Positions 47,401-59,254 of a stretch of DNA of 64,000 nucleotides are shown piece by piece. The stretch covers positions 4,217,896 to 4,281,895 of the forward strand of contig OZ038320.1 of NCBI GenBank assembly GCA_964035795.1, written 5' to 3'. The DNA is from Pterobdella sp. o SKG-2022 (Eukaryota > Annelida > Clitellata > Hirudinida > Piscicolidae). Each line of letters begins with the position of its first letter. The first letter of the stretch is position 1. A program made the translations under genes and the position numbers. Under the pieces are notes generated by a model that was given only the letters and a program-made list of their open reading frames with translations, did not search any database and was not told where the DNA came from.

Positions 47401-50400
47401 CAAAAGAGGTTTTTTTGGAGTTTTTTTTAAACTCACGTTTTTCTTACAGATTTTTTATTGAAAATTGCCAGTTGCGTTATTTACGTTTTCAATATTTTAT
47501 TTTTTCATTTTCTTAATGTGTTTTCATCATGGAATTAGCCTCATTTTGATATTTCATTTATCTTGCAAAATAAAAACAGAAAAAACCAAAAGAAAAATTT
47601 TTTCGTGGTTTGAGAACTTAGATATGATGAATTTTTTGAATTTTCAAAATTAATCCCAAAGTTTTATTTCGTTTTCAACTTGTTGAGAGATAGTATTTTA
47701 GCCATTATTGACTATTTGATAGTGAGTAAACTTAGAATTTTTCAAATTATTCACTCGATTATTTCAAAATCCCATATATATTTGAATATATATTTAATAA
47801 TGTATTTGAATATAATCGACATAATTTTAAATTTACATTCGACTTCATTTCAATATACAATTCAAATAAATATTTCTTTTTTAACTAACAGCATCGACGT
47901 ATTGTCATCTGGATGCTAGCATGGCAGAAGCAGTTTTATCTCGCCGTAACAGCCCTCAGTCAGCCTAATGTTTTTAAGAAACATATTCAAATTAGTAACT
48001 TTTGTGTTTTTTCATAATTTTTTAGTTCAAGCCTAATGAATATTTAATGTTAGATGAAGGATTATTCACCAAAAATAAGCATTTCTAAGTTTTCAAAGTT
48101 ACTTTTGATCAATTCAAGAAGATTTTTTAACAAAAAAATAATTCAACTAATAGAGAAGTTAGCTTGAGTAAAAAATTGATGTTAATTTGCTATAATTGAT
48201 TGAAATTTGAAACAAACTTACATTTTTTTCTTAAAAATTTGTTTAATTCTCTGTTTTTCAGAAAATCCAGAAAAAGATAACTATATTTAAAATAAAACTC
48301 TAAACCTGATTAAAAAAATAATTTGCATGATAATGAAAAATTAATATTTAACGGCAAATATAAGTTGATTGGGAGGTTGGGCTTTTCGAATTTACATTCG
48401 TATGGACAAGACAGAAAAACCATTCGAGTTTTTATGCTGGGTCTATTTATTCACAAGACAGACCAGAAAAATAATTAAAATAACTGTTGGTACATTTCGA
48501 GAAAAAGTCGTAAGATCTGAAATTTTGTCTCAAACCTTTCACAAGAAGGTGAGCAAAGTTTCAGGTAGGATGGCTTGATCTCCACTACATCACCCTTCTC
48601 ACAGTTAGTCTACCCCCCTTCTTGAAGTTCATTCCACTACTTTTGGCACACTTTTTTTCTCATCATTTTGTTGAAAATTTTTCATTACTCCAACATTCTA
48701 CTAAAACTTGTTCTTTATTATTCATCTAAATGTTTTTCACCACAATTGCTCCAAAAGTTTTTCTTGTCATTCATTCGAGAATTTTTCTTCACTTGAACAT
48801 GACTCAAAAATTTTTTCTATTTTACCATCACTCAAAAACTCTTCGTCGTAGTTTATCTTCAGTGTTTTGTCTCAAACTTAAAAAACATCTTTGAGCCATA
48901 AAAATACAAAAAAACATGAACTTTTAATCAAGAAATCACGAAGCTTTTCAGAAGTGTAAATAAAAATTTTAAGTGATAATAGTCATCACTGATGAAGTGA
49001 AAAATAAAACAGAAAAAAACCGTTTTGATATTTACTTAAAAACTGAAAGATCCTCTATAAGGCACCGCTTATTGAAAATCTTAGAAACATCACACGTGCC
49101 AAGCTACACCCAAGTATAAGCCCACTTTACTGATAACCCTTTGCTTTTGCTTCAAAAACATTTTTATGTTTTTGTTCATTATTTTTGAAGGCCCAATTTT
49201 TATCGAATTATGAAGCTTTGCAGCAAATAAACTACCATTTAAAGCCAATTTGATGGAGACTTCTAGGAAAAACAAAACTTGGGATCTTTCATGGCAACCT
49301 GATGATGATCATTGCTGTTTTCATTGAAAATCATTTTATCAGTTGTGGTTTATAATTTATGTTTTTGAGTGTTTAAGCTTCAATTAAAAAACTGTTTTAA
49401 GACAGCAAAGACATAAAATACCTAAATGTTTGAATAAACTTTTGTGGACCAGTAGAATATAAATGAAAATTGAGAATGAAACTTCGACTAATGCTTGATT
49501 GTGTGCTATAGAAAATGTGATTTATGATATAACTGGTTATAAAAATAGATGAAGTGACTGTTTTTTTAAATGCACTCCTTATATACCTCTTATTAGATTT
49601 AATTGGAAAAAATTACTATATTATCTACATAAAAGATTGTGTCGTTTCTCGGTGCTAAATACAATGCCATGAAAAAAATAATGTATATATTTTTCATTTT
49701 AGTTGTATAAATAAAAGAATTCAAATTAGTATGAACTTTTAATTTTTTCATATTTTATTTTTTGAAAGTAAATTTGGATTTTTTAAATTTTTATAAAGCT
49801 CAAAATTTTTTTTAGTGACTCTCAATTGCTCTACAATAAAGTTTATAAACTTTGATTTATTGGTCAGCTTTGAATAAAAAATATATTTCTTGGTTGAGAA
49901 AAAATTTTCCCGTAATTATTTTTATTCCATAAATCAATTTTTTTATTCCGTGATATTCACTTGTAAGTGAAATAAATTTATTTTATTTTCTATCTTGTTT
50001 TATTTTAATTTTATGAATTTATTTATGAAAATTTCAAGGATACATGAATATATTCAGATTTGGCAATAAAACTATAAAAAAATCTTGCTTTTATAACGCT
50101 TCTAGACAAATTGAAACTGAAATGGAAATGAAAGACTACAAGGAAGCTAAACCGATGAGATAGAATGAAAAATTAAAATTTTGTTTCTTTTTAAATTTTA
50201 AAACCGAAATCATATCTTTATTTTATTTTTATTCATTAGATTTAAAATATTTCAGCTCTATTTATTGATAATTATCTTGAAAATAAGCATTTGGTATAAT
50301 TTAAACCTTAAACTAACACAAACATCTTGTTCTCATGAATATTCTCAACAAGACAACACCTTAAGGGCCTGCACGATTCTCAAGTTACAATTATTTCCAT

Positions 50401-51084
50401 TGGTCCAGTATCACAAGTCAACAATCAGATTAGCAATAAGATGAAGTGGTACACGTTTCTATCATGTTATATCATTCTATTGAATTAGTCTTAGCTTTCC
50501 ACAAGTTTGAGTTGTCGGCATAACCATTGAAAAGATTGAGAGACTGAGCCTTGTGATGGAGGTGGGATAGTGTTTTTAATGTTAAAAGATATATTGATTA
50601 ATTGGATTGTATGAAAATTAATAAAAGTTGCTTTGATTTGTTTTAAAAAATAGATTTCAATATTAAAATACAATGTATCAGATAAATACTACAAAAGAAA
50701 TTATAAGAAACCTTCAATTTTAACGACCAAATTGACGAATTGAAAGGGAACTAAAAACAAAAATCTATAAAAATACTATCATGGACTGATAACAATTGAT
50801 TTAAATTCTAGAAAAAAATTATTTTACTTTAACTGACTACCAAAATGAAAGTGCTTTTTCAAAGGTTTGTAACTTGCAATACTATTTGCTCAATGATGCA
50901 GTAAATATTATTATACTAATGTTCTCAAGTTGGAGATTTTTAAAATGAATAACCGATTTGAATAGTTTTTGAGGCAAACTAATCACGTTTCAAATAATCA
51001 TTTATTGCAATCAATTTAAATGCTGACAAATTCCATAGTCGTATACTAATAAACTAAGTTTTATCATGGTGTAGAATGCATTTT
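41491..51084. other. AT-rich stretch without supported genes
   Basis: Nothing firm. Possible items: a minus-strand frame at 46.38-46.51 kb with WFCLGDCQVSQC that loosely resembles the PAN-like core of the neighbouring cluster; a perfect-looking 60-base GT-AG unit at 47261-47320 (GTGAGA ... ttttttttcag) with short coding flanks; and a patch at 48.36-48.61 kb open on both strands (minus: CEKGDVVEIKPSYLKLCSPS). Confidence 0.5.
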
Positions 51085-51090
51085 TATTGA
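51085..51090 (-). terminator. Polyadenylation signal of PAN-like gene 1
   Basis: AATAAA on the minus strand, about 136 bases after the stop codon at 51226. Confidence 0.5.
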
Positions 51091-51225
51091 TAGAATTTTC
51101 TCAATGTGATTGGAAGAAAATATTTGGATTAATTCCAAAGTTATTGCAGCAATTTTTGAACATTTTGTAATAATCATGAAATCCCAAAAAGTTCTTGTCA
51201 AACAATGCTCCACTAATAATCCTGT

Positions 51226-51710
51226 TTAAGCAGCATCACAAACCCAAAACACAGTAGCTCCTTTTGAGGAAAAATCATATGAAATACAGTTACTTTTTTG
51301 CACTTTGTTGTTCAAATCCTCTGCATTGAACTTCCCCAAATAGCACTCTTGGGTACTTTTGCAGTAAGAACTGGCGTTGCAGTCTTCAAACATTTCACAA
51401 AGGTCGTAACAGTTTCTGGAGTTTGAAGTTTTTGCAATCCACATCTTCTATTTGTTTCTATATTCCTTAATCGGGTATGTAGTGGAAGCAAAGCCTGGTT
51501 TTGCAGATGTGCTTAATTAAATACATTGTTAATTGTAGGAGGCTTATATTTCTATCTTATATGTTGTTGGTTGCTGCCTTAAAAATGTGTTTTTTTTTAT
51601 GAATTAAAGTAAGACAAATGAATTAAATTCCAAAAATTATAACCTTCCACATAAGGAAATAGGACGAATGCTGAAAAAGAAAATAAAATTAACTGTATTA
51701 AACACGCCAT
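51226..51710 (-). CDS. Secreted PAN/apple-like protein, copy 1
   Basis: The core exon 51447-51226 encodes WIAKTSNSRN followed by six cysteines spaced C-x3-C-x5-C-x5-C-x5-C-x18-C, plus a seventh near the C-terminus (FWVCDAA). The upstream ATG at 51710 starts a hydrophobic leader, MACLIQLILFSFSAFVLFPY. The best phase-0 join is 51651/51447 (donor TAT/GTGGAA, a weak site; acceptor aaatag), giving about 93 residues. A stronger-looking donor GAAG/GTTATA does not fit the phase of the core exon, so a middle exon or a broken gene remains possible. The cysteine core is shared with copies 2 and 3. Role unknown; PAN domains bind proteins or glycans. Confidence 0.6.
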
Positions 51711-52395
51711 CTTTTTCAGTTATAACAAATTATATTTTCTGCAATATAAACTAATTTCATGAAATTCTTCTTATAGACTAATACTTGATTCTTGCGACTT
51801 TAGTTATATTGACCAAACTGTTCTGCACCACAAAGAGGCATTGTCATGTTGCCAATCAAACGTGGGCAAACACGTCAACATTTTTGCTGTATTTACTTAC
51901 ACACATTGGATACTATTCAATTTCTTTTCAACTTTTTTTTCATTTACTCTAAGTTCAAAGTTGAGTTCATAATCATCTAGCCTTAAACAGACAAAAAGCT
52001 AGAAACCGAAAACAAAAAACCACATATGACTAAGTCTCGCATAGTTAACAACCAAAATCACCTACCTTTTTCACTTAATTAAATAAAGTTTCACCATTAT
52101 TCAATTCCTCACCAATATGACCGTTATGCTTTATCAAAACATTAGTTAGCAACGTTAGATACTAACTAATTTTTTTGATGAAATCTAACTCATCAAAAAT
52201 CTTTTTTTTTAAACGACCCCAGTATTGAAAAATTTATCGATGACATGTACCTAACACTTAAAAGTGAAATTCAGTTTCAAAGAATCTGAATCTTGTACAG
52301 GTTTTTGGGATGAAATTCCATTTTTTTCCAAAAATTAATGAAGGTTTAGGTGATACAATTTTTTGTGCAATGGCTTGAAGTTTATGATACTATAC

Positions 52396-52475
52396 AAAAG
52401 GCCTTCATTAATCCAGCTATTTGAAATCCGAACTCGTCAATATTCTGGAACAATTTTGCCAGCGGATTTCAAAGT
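52396..52475. mobile_element. Possible terminus of a pogo/Tigger-like DNA transposon
   Basis: The stretch ttcattaatccagctatttg, followed by aaatccgaactc and later ttttgccagcggatttc, resembles the ends of pogo/Tigger elements (alternating 'taatccg' and 'ggatt' motifs). Only one end is seen and no transposase remains. Confidence 0.35.
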
Positions 52476-52821
52476 TTTCGTGAAATGAAGCTTTAATTTT
52501 TCCACATGTTCGGAAATCATATTCTATACAAACTTCAAATGATCGATACCATGTTCTTTCAAAAATTAGCATTTATTTTTTTTATTGACTTGTAAGTAGA
52601 CGGGCATTTAAACTATTTGAGTCATAGTGTGAAAATAAAATTTATTTTTGATAAAATAAAAAATATTTTACAGAAATTTTATATTTTAATAATGTCTAAA
52701 AAATGTTCTTTGAATGTATCTATTGGGAATTATTTTAAATCAAAAAACAAATGAATTCTTTCAACTTCGTTATTTTAATTTTTTAAAGACATGAAGTTGA
52801 TAAATCTGAATAGATTGAACT

Positions 52822-52827
52822 TTTATT
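52822..52827 (-). terminator. Polyadenylation signal of PAN-like gene 2
   Basis: AATAAA on the minus strand, about 57 bases after the stop codon at 52884. Confidence 0.5.
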
Positions 52828-52883
52828 AATCATTGGATACGTTTTAATCAAAAAATAACCCCAGACCATTTCAAACCACCAAA

Positions 52884-53463
52884 CTACAAATCTTCAACAC
52901 ATGACATAACAGTGAGCTCTTTTCTCCTGTAATCTTCAATGATCATTCGCACACAACCTTCTTTCTGTATATTTCCAGGGTACCTCCCGTTATGAAACCT
53001 ACCTACTGAACACGCTTTATTTCCCTTACACCAAGACCAAGAATTGCATTTCTTTAGTAGCTGGCAAATCTTGAAGCATTTTGTTGAATCTCTCTTTTGG
53101 TTGACCACATTTCTGATTTGTCGACAAAATCTTCAAAAGCTGATTGAGCGGTGTGAAATAGATTTGTAATATATACTTTTTAATATATGTAGATTTATTT
53201 ATTAATTTGGTCGACTTATTGATGGTTAATAGGTCGATTTATTGATGATTCAACGATGTTGCTGACGGATATAATTTTAAATAAAATAGAACTCAAATTT
53301 AAAAATCATTAGTTGTCTTATGAATTAAAATGAAATAGCGCTCTGTGAAAAGTTATCTAATGGTAAATTTAACAAATTCCTCACAAAAAAGAAACCTTCA
53401 CTTTTTGGGAGCAGGCACAAAAAAAATAACAACAAAACAACACAACCTTATTTTCAAAAACAT
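52884..53463 (-). CDS. Secreted PAN/apple-like protein, copy 2
   Basis: Two exons: 53463-53402 (ATG, leader MFLKIRLCCFVVIFFVPAPK; donor AA/GTGAAG, phase 2) and 53112-52884 (acceptor acaaatcag, phase 2). The join is in frame and gives 96 residues. After signal cleavage near VPA the mature protein starts PKKNVVNQKRDSTK. The core cysteines follow C-x3-C-x5-C-x5-C-x5-C-x18-C with WSWCKGNKAC in the middle, and a seventh cysteine is in MSCVEDL. It has the same layout as copies 1 and 3, with an intron of 289 bases. A palindromic TCACTATATAGTGA containing a TATA-like core lies 26-39 bases upstream of the ATG. Predicted secreted, with disulfide bonds. Confidence 0.7.
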
Positions 53464-53488
53464 TTGAAACTATCGAAGTTTATCTTAT

Positions 53489-53502
53489 CACTATATAGTG
53501 AA
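53489..53502 (-). promoter_or_regulatory. TATA-like palindrome of PAN-like gene 2
   Basis: TCACTATATAGTGA is a perfect 14-base palindrome with a TATATAG core about 30 bases before the ATG at 53463. Position and core fit a TATA box. Confidence 0.35.
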
Positions 53503-54868
53503 GTAGAAGAGCCTGATAGATACAATTGCAAGAGGACAACCAAGAAGCTAATACTATATCTTTAGCCTTGCCTATAACATTTATATCATATTGAAGATAT
53601 AAAAAGCTTTTTTCTGTAGTATTAAAACAAACATGAAACCTCTATGAAAGGGGGTTTTGTTTAAGTATTAGCTCTATTCGATTTATTAACGATTTGTTTT
53701 ATAAAAAATATTCAAAAAATAGAGTTGAACTTTCATCAAACAAAACACGAGTTTCAAGTTGTTGAATTTATAGTATAAAGTTTACATCGTAAATTTTGAG
53801 ATAATAAATAGCATTTTCATGTCCATTTTGTTGTATAATTTCAATTTTAATCTTTCGAATTGAAATTATTCAAATATAAACTTTTAAATTATACTACAGC
53901 ACATTTGAATTATTATATTTTACTTTTTTTTTATTTTCGAAATAAAAAAAATGAAAATCTTTATTATTACAAAAATCAGAAACATACATAAAATTTTCAT
54001 CAGAAGGTGTCCAACTCAAATGTATTGTGTTGCAAAAGATATATTAATAAAGTGTTGATTCCTACATCTAAATCTCTATAAACATCAACCGCAACCACGT
54101 TGAGTTTTCTGCAGAAAGAGTACATTCATATTGCACTGTAGAACTCAAGTTGGAACGATTGATGTTCGACTTCCATACATACATTTTTATGAATTTAATT
54201 TTTCAAAATTCACAGACAGTTATAGTATTGTGAGTTTATTAGAACAAAAAAATTGAAGTTCATGAAAATGATACTGGAAATAGTAGAATGAGGTTCATTA
54301 TGTCATAGTGTGTATGTCTATCGAAGGCCAAAACTTCACTCAACAGTTTTCAATGAAGTCTTATGGAGCAAGTTATTTAACACGTTATAACGCTTAAAAT
54401 TTTTATTTAATTGAATCCTTGATGAAAATCAAAGCTTATTTGAAGAAAATTTGTTGATGTTGTTTGAAAACATGGGCAGAAACAAAAGAAATATTAAGGA
54501 GACAACTTTTTGTTGGCAAGACCCACATGGATTTGAATTTTATGTTTGATTCTGTTTTCAGAGAGATTTGTATTATTAATAGAATATGAAACTATAAATT
54601 TTTAGTTTATTTTTTTTCCAAATGATCTATATTCCTATAACCCTATAAGAAATTTTGAGAGATTTCGTTGCAACTTTGACAGCAAGGTGCTTCTGAAAGC
54701 ATCTTCCAGGTTTTGATGATTACAGTTTTCAAAATGAGCCTACTTGAATCAAGCCAAATTTTTTGCATTTAATTCTGTTAATGAGCACCAAATCTTGTGT
54801 TCCTATGTTGTGTCACATGTCAAAAAATGAAACTTTCCCTATTACTATTGTTATTAAATCGAATTTTT
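53503..54868. other. Spacer between PAN-like genes 2 and 3
   Basis: AT-rich. A minus-strand patch near 54.73-54.66 kb reads KMLSEAPCCQSCNEI and could be a scrap of coding sequence. No gene is supported. Confidence 0.45.
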
Positions 54869-54874
54869 TTTATT
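54869..54874 (-). terminator. Polyadenylation signal of PAN-like gene 3
   Basis: AATAAA on the minus strand, about 130 bases after the stop codon at 55003. Confidence 0.45.
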
Positions 54875-55002
54875 GCATTAAAACCGTTTTAAAATTCAAA
54901 AAAGTTTTAGAATTTTTTCGAAAATCAAATAAATCAATTATAACTTGAAATTTCTCATTATTCTCATAACACAGTACGATATTCAAAAAGTATAGGTGCC
55001 GA

Positions 55003-55553
55003 TCATTCATAGTATTCAGCACATTGGGACTCTTCAGCATCGGCAGCATCATCTGCCTCTTGTTGCAGTTTCAATTTTTCCGCTTCAGCTTGTTTTTCTC
55101 TTTTTTTAATCAATTTTTGCATTATATTTTTTTTTGCATTTTCATGGATTGTTCTAACTATTTCTACAAACTTGCAGTCTTGTTTTTTAACCAATCCAGT
55201 CACAGGGTAAATCAATGTACTGCTCACCCAACAATCTTCATTTTTACACCAAATGTATGCATTGCAGGCTGCAATATTCATACATTTTTGGGCACAATCT
55301 AAGTTTTTTGCAATTACTTTTTTTTCAAAGTTTGTTTTATTTCGTATTTCCCGGTTGCCATACAAAAGGAGATTCACATTTTCCTCTGAAGTGTTTAAAA
55401 AACTAATTAAAAAATTTTTAACTCACAATCGCTTTTTTTTTTTTTTTCAAAAATTCATCATGGAAATAAGATAAACTAACGCCTAAGTTCAGCACAAGTG
55501 ATCCCAACATAACAAACTAAAACTACAACCAGAAAAAAATGTTCCAAACTCAT
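55003..55553 (-). CDS. Secreted PAN/apple-like protein with charged tail, copy 3
   Basis: Two exons: 55553-55481 (ATG; leader MSLEHFFLVVVLVCYVGITC ending A/ELR; donor AGGC/GTTAGT, phase 1) and 55385-55003 (acceptor aacacttcag). The join creates a Gln codon and an open frame of 151 residues. The core runs KVIAKNLD then cysteines C-x3-C-x5-C-x5-C-x4-C-x18-C, with AYIWCKNEDCWV in the middle. Unlike the two neighbours it continues with a Lys/Glu/Ala-rich helical tail (KLIKKREKQAEAEKLKLQQE) and ends in an acidic SQCAEYYE. It also has about 17 extra residues before the core. The intron is 95 bases. The signal peptide is clear; function unknown. Confidence 0.72.
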
Positions 55554-55582
55554 TTTTAATTAAAGTTTCAAAAATAAGTGTC

Positions 55583-55590
55583 TTTATATA
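55583..55590 (-). promoter_or_regulatory. TATA box of PAN-like gene 3
   Basis: TATATAAA on the minus strand, 30 bases upstream of the ATG at 55553, in the context aaaaatatataaagacac. If used, the 5' leader would be only a few bases long or the real start site lies elsewhere. Confidence 0.45.
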
Positions 55591-57689
55591 TTTTTGTTCT
55601 TTGCGTAAAAATTTGTTGAAACAGAATTTCAATAAATAATTGATGTTTCAAAATAAAAGCTTTATTGTATCTATATTAGAAATCATACAAGATAAATATT
55701 AAGTTCAAACAATGTGAGAGACTGTAAACTTTGTTTTATCAAACTTCAATAAATTTTAGCATATAAATGTTTCAAAAAACCTTCAAAAAACAAAATATTT
55801 TTTTATAAATGTTAGACTAATTTTCAAGTGACACTTTAACATAACTTGTTAATCAGAAATTTGTGAAGTACTGATAAAAAACAGTAATAAAGAAATTTAA
55901 AGTGTTAGGATTGCTGGAATCATACACTGTTTTATCTAAGAACTAAAAGTAAAATTTTTTTCCACATACTATCTATATTGAATGAGAATACTAACTTTAA
56001 TACTTTTATTTTAAAAATGGTTTTTGAAACTTATAGTTTATCATCAGGCTTTGAACAACATGCTTCATTCTTCAAAAACTAACTAAGCTTGATACTCTCA
56101 GCTTTTTGGTTTTTACTAAGATTTACAGCAAACTATAAAAGTTTTTTATTTTTTTGTTTTGTTTGCAGTTTTATGTTGCCGTTTTCTGCAATCAAAATCC
56201 CTGGAACTATAAGAAACAGATGAGACATGAAATAAAGCAAACACAAATACTTGAATACCAATAATAGCATCATTAATTAAACAACTTTCACTTTCTCTAA
56301 CTTTCTAACATTTAAAACTAAGTCAAAAAATATCTTTTAAATAAAAAAATTAGAATTTTTTCGTTAGTATGTGCCCTGTTTTTTCCAACTTATTATTCTA
56401 CATCTGTTACCAAATAAAGCTCCATTATTTTTTAGTTTAGAGCTTCTGTATAAATTAATGTGATAAACGCAGATTTATAAAGACAGTTCATTCTTTTTTG
56501 AGTGTTACCTTATCACCAAGCAGAATATCCCTGGGCCAAATTAATATAAAAGGATATAGATTATAGTGTCTTTAACTTGCGAAGTTTCCATGTCAAACTT
56601 CTTACTATCACGTTTACATTGTTTTAAATAGAGAAACCAAAAATATTGAACTCAAATGCGAATTTGAAATGAAAAAGCTGCTATTTTGGGTGGTTTTCTG
56701 AATAAACTCATCTTTCTGAAAAAAAGTTAATTCTATAATAGAATAAATTAGTCACAACTACCCGTAGAATTCAAAACCATTATTCCTCGTTATTGATATT
56801 TTTTATTTTTTGCAACATTCTTAGAACAACTTGAACATTTTTCATCGAAGAATGTTATTACGCACTAAACTTTTCTCGTGCTCAAAATATGTATAAAAAA
56901 TACACTATGTGATAAATAAAATGAATATAAAATTTAATTGAAGGTAATATGTTGAGATAAGTTCATTTCAAAAAATTTACATCAGTTTCCCACAATTTTT
57001 CACATCAATTAAAATTCTAACAGAAAGTGATGTAAAAACCTCTACTTCAAAAAAAATCAAAAAATAATGTTACTCAGATGAAATGCAACGGAAATAATAG
57101 ATAATTAACTGAAACTATCTATTCAGCATTTTCCATAATTTCTGTTTATACATTTTCTCAAATTTTGTCGGAACAAGATGAAAAATTAAAAACATTATGT
57201 CTCTAAAAGGTTCATTAAATCAGGGAGTTTCTCGGTTTTTATAGAATCATCATCAGATCACAATAATTCACAAAGCCTTACAAAATCATTAGGGTTCACT
57301 TTTCTCACATAACTTGTAGGATACTTCTCTAAGTATTTTAAAAAATCAACTATGAAAACTTTATAACATCATAGTAACCAAACTGCACTTTAAACTCAAA
57401 CCTATCTTGAATATCTGAATAAATGTTCGATTAAAACAAGCTTACAGTTAAAATAAACATGGGAACACTTCTACAGAGACATAGACTCTAGTTATTTGAT
57501 AGATATGGGTTAATTAGGAAGAACATTGGAAATCTTAACGTTAGTTTAAATCAAAAAAATGCTTGAGTCAAGTGTTTGGATGTATACTGTTAGTGAATGA
57601 ATATAACGTGATATTCATCCTGGCTGATTCACTATGAAGGAATTTCAATTAATTAGCAATTGTCTTAAGATTGTTCTACAACATTTTTT

Positions 57690-57748
57690 TATTTAGATTC
57701 TCAGAATTTTTATATTTAGATTTTCAGAATTTTTATATTTAGATTTTT
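57690..57748. repeat. Short tandem repeat, 23-bp unit
   Basis: The unit atttagattttcagaatttttat is present about 2.5 times head to tail with one substitution (ttctcag versus tttcag). Confidence 0.85.
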
Positions 57749-58481
57749 GTGTCCTAGATCAACTAAGTTTACATGTATTTTTTATTTATTTTTTCATTAT
57801 TTCTTTTATTTTTTGTATCTCTTTCATGTCCATCTATTATTTTCTTCATTTTTTCAAATATTTTTTCCAAATTTTTTTTTCTAAAAATTATTTTGGAAAT
57901 TTTTCAGCTACTTTCATTTCTAACATCTATTCAAATTTATTTTTATACCAATATACCATCAGCAGATTTTTAAAAAAAAAATTCCTTTCAAGATAGCTTC
58001 AGTTCAAAGTTTTCCAATATTTTCTATGTAATTTATATTTACTCAAGGAGTGAAAAGTAACATAAAAACTCAATTAAAGCTTTTTGAGAAGTTTTTTTAG
58101 ATGTTTATGTATGAAAGTTGAGTGCTTTCATTAGTTTTGCCGATCATTAATATTCCTTTTATTTCTCCAGAGGTGTTTGATTCTTTATCCAAATATTATC
58201 CATCATTATTCAAATCACTTGATCATGAATCTCTGAATATAAATAAGTGCGAATGAGTTAGACTCAGGGTGGTTTGGCTGTTAGTAACCAAGCTAAAGCA
58301 AATAAAAAATTTTTTTTAAATGTTTGCTTTAATTTTTTAATTTAAAAATTTACAAAACTCACTAATTAAAATAACTGACGTATTTTCTTCACTAAAATAC
58401 CATATAAAAATTTTTTGTATCAGTTTCACGAATAAATTCTTGCCTTTATTTCCCCCTCATTACCAAGTCTGGGTAGAATAT

Positions 58482-58556
58482 GCTGTAGCATACTGGGTAA
58501 ACCATCGGCTTTTTAATCTATTGACCTTATAAGTTCTATTCTAAAACTAGAATACA
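58482..58556 (+). mobile_element. Degenerate tRNA-Lys-like SINE head
   Basis: TAGCATACTGGGTAAACCA resembles an A box region. catcggctttttaatctatt resembles the tRNA-Lys(TTT) anticodon arm, and AAGTTCTATTCT resembles a B box. The arms do not pair well enough for a working tRNA. A related but weaker patch lies at 14430-14490. Confidence 0.4.
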
Positions 58557-59149
58557 TTTTGATAATCATCAAAAAAATACATGGTGTTCTTTTATTGATA
58601 GTATATATTATTATATTAGTATATTAGTCGGTCTGATAAAAGCTTTTTTTTTGTTGTACAATAATAGGTAAGCTAATTTTAATATTTATAATAACGTGGT
58701 GTGGAAACTATTGAAGTCATTCAATCAAAATTTATACTGTAATATTATATCCCCTATAGAACACTGCGCCTAAACATGAACTTTCAGACCGTTGTGTTTA
58801 AACAACATATTAGTATATTAATGTTATTGTTTCAAGGTGTATAAGCATGTCATAACTTTAGTTTGATGTTTTGTGATAGCAACACATTTTAAGGAAATTG
58901 TCTAAATAGTATTTCTGCCTGTTTTGGCGTTTAAGCTTCAATTTTTTTTTCATATAAATTATATACAAGCACAGCAAATAGCTTATAAATTTCATGTTTT
59001 TATGACACTGAATATCAAGTAACTTTTCGTTATCTATTTTTATAAGACTAAACTTGTTGAAAACCTTAAACTAAAATAGCTATGATTTTTGAAAGATTGT
59101 TTAAAATTAAAATTTTCAAAAAAATATTGAAAATAATTATAAATACTTA

Positions 59150-59203
59150 ATTTATTTATTTATTTATTTTATTTTTATTTTTATTTTTTTTTTTTGTAGG
59201 GCG
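59150..59203 (-). repeat. LINE A-rich tail
   Basis: On the minus strand the 3' UTR ends CCCTAC, followed by thirteen A and then AAAAAT and AAAT repeats. This is the expected product of target-primed reverse transcription. Confidence 0.85.
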
Positions 59204-59254
59204 CGCAGTTTGCAAACTAGGTTTGCTGCAGAGGCGCTGTTCTAATCAGAAGGG

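Larger units (their letters stand above)
55600..59145. other. AT-rich spacer without genes
   Basis: One minus-strand ATG at 56228 opens a leader-like MSHLFLIVPGILIAENGNIK, but no matching core exon follows. A 23-base direct repeat (atttagattttcagaatttt) occurs about 2.5 times at 57690-57748. The tRNA-like patch at 58482 is listed separately. Confidence 0.5.

Noticed and set aside
56140..56228. Signal-peptide-like ORF MSHLFLIVPGILIAENGNIK on the minus strand
   Set aside because: It resembles the leaders of the PAN-like genes, but no donor site in the right place and no downstream cysteine core were found.
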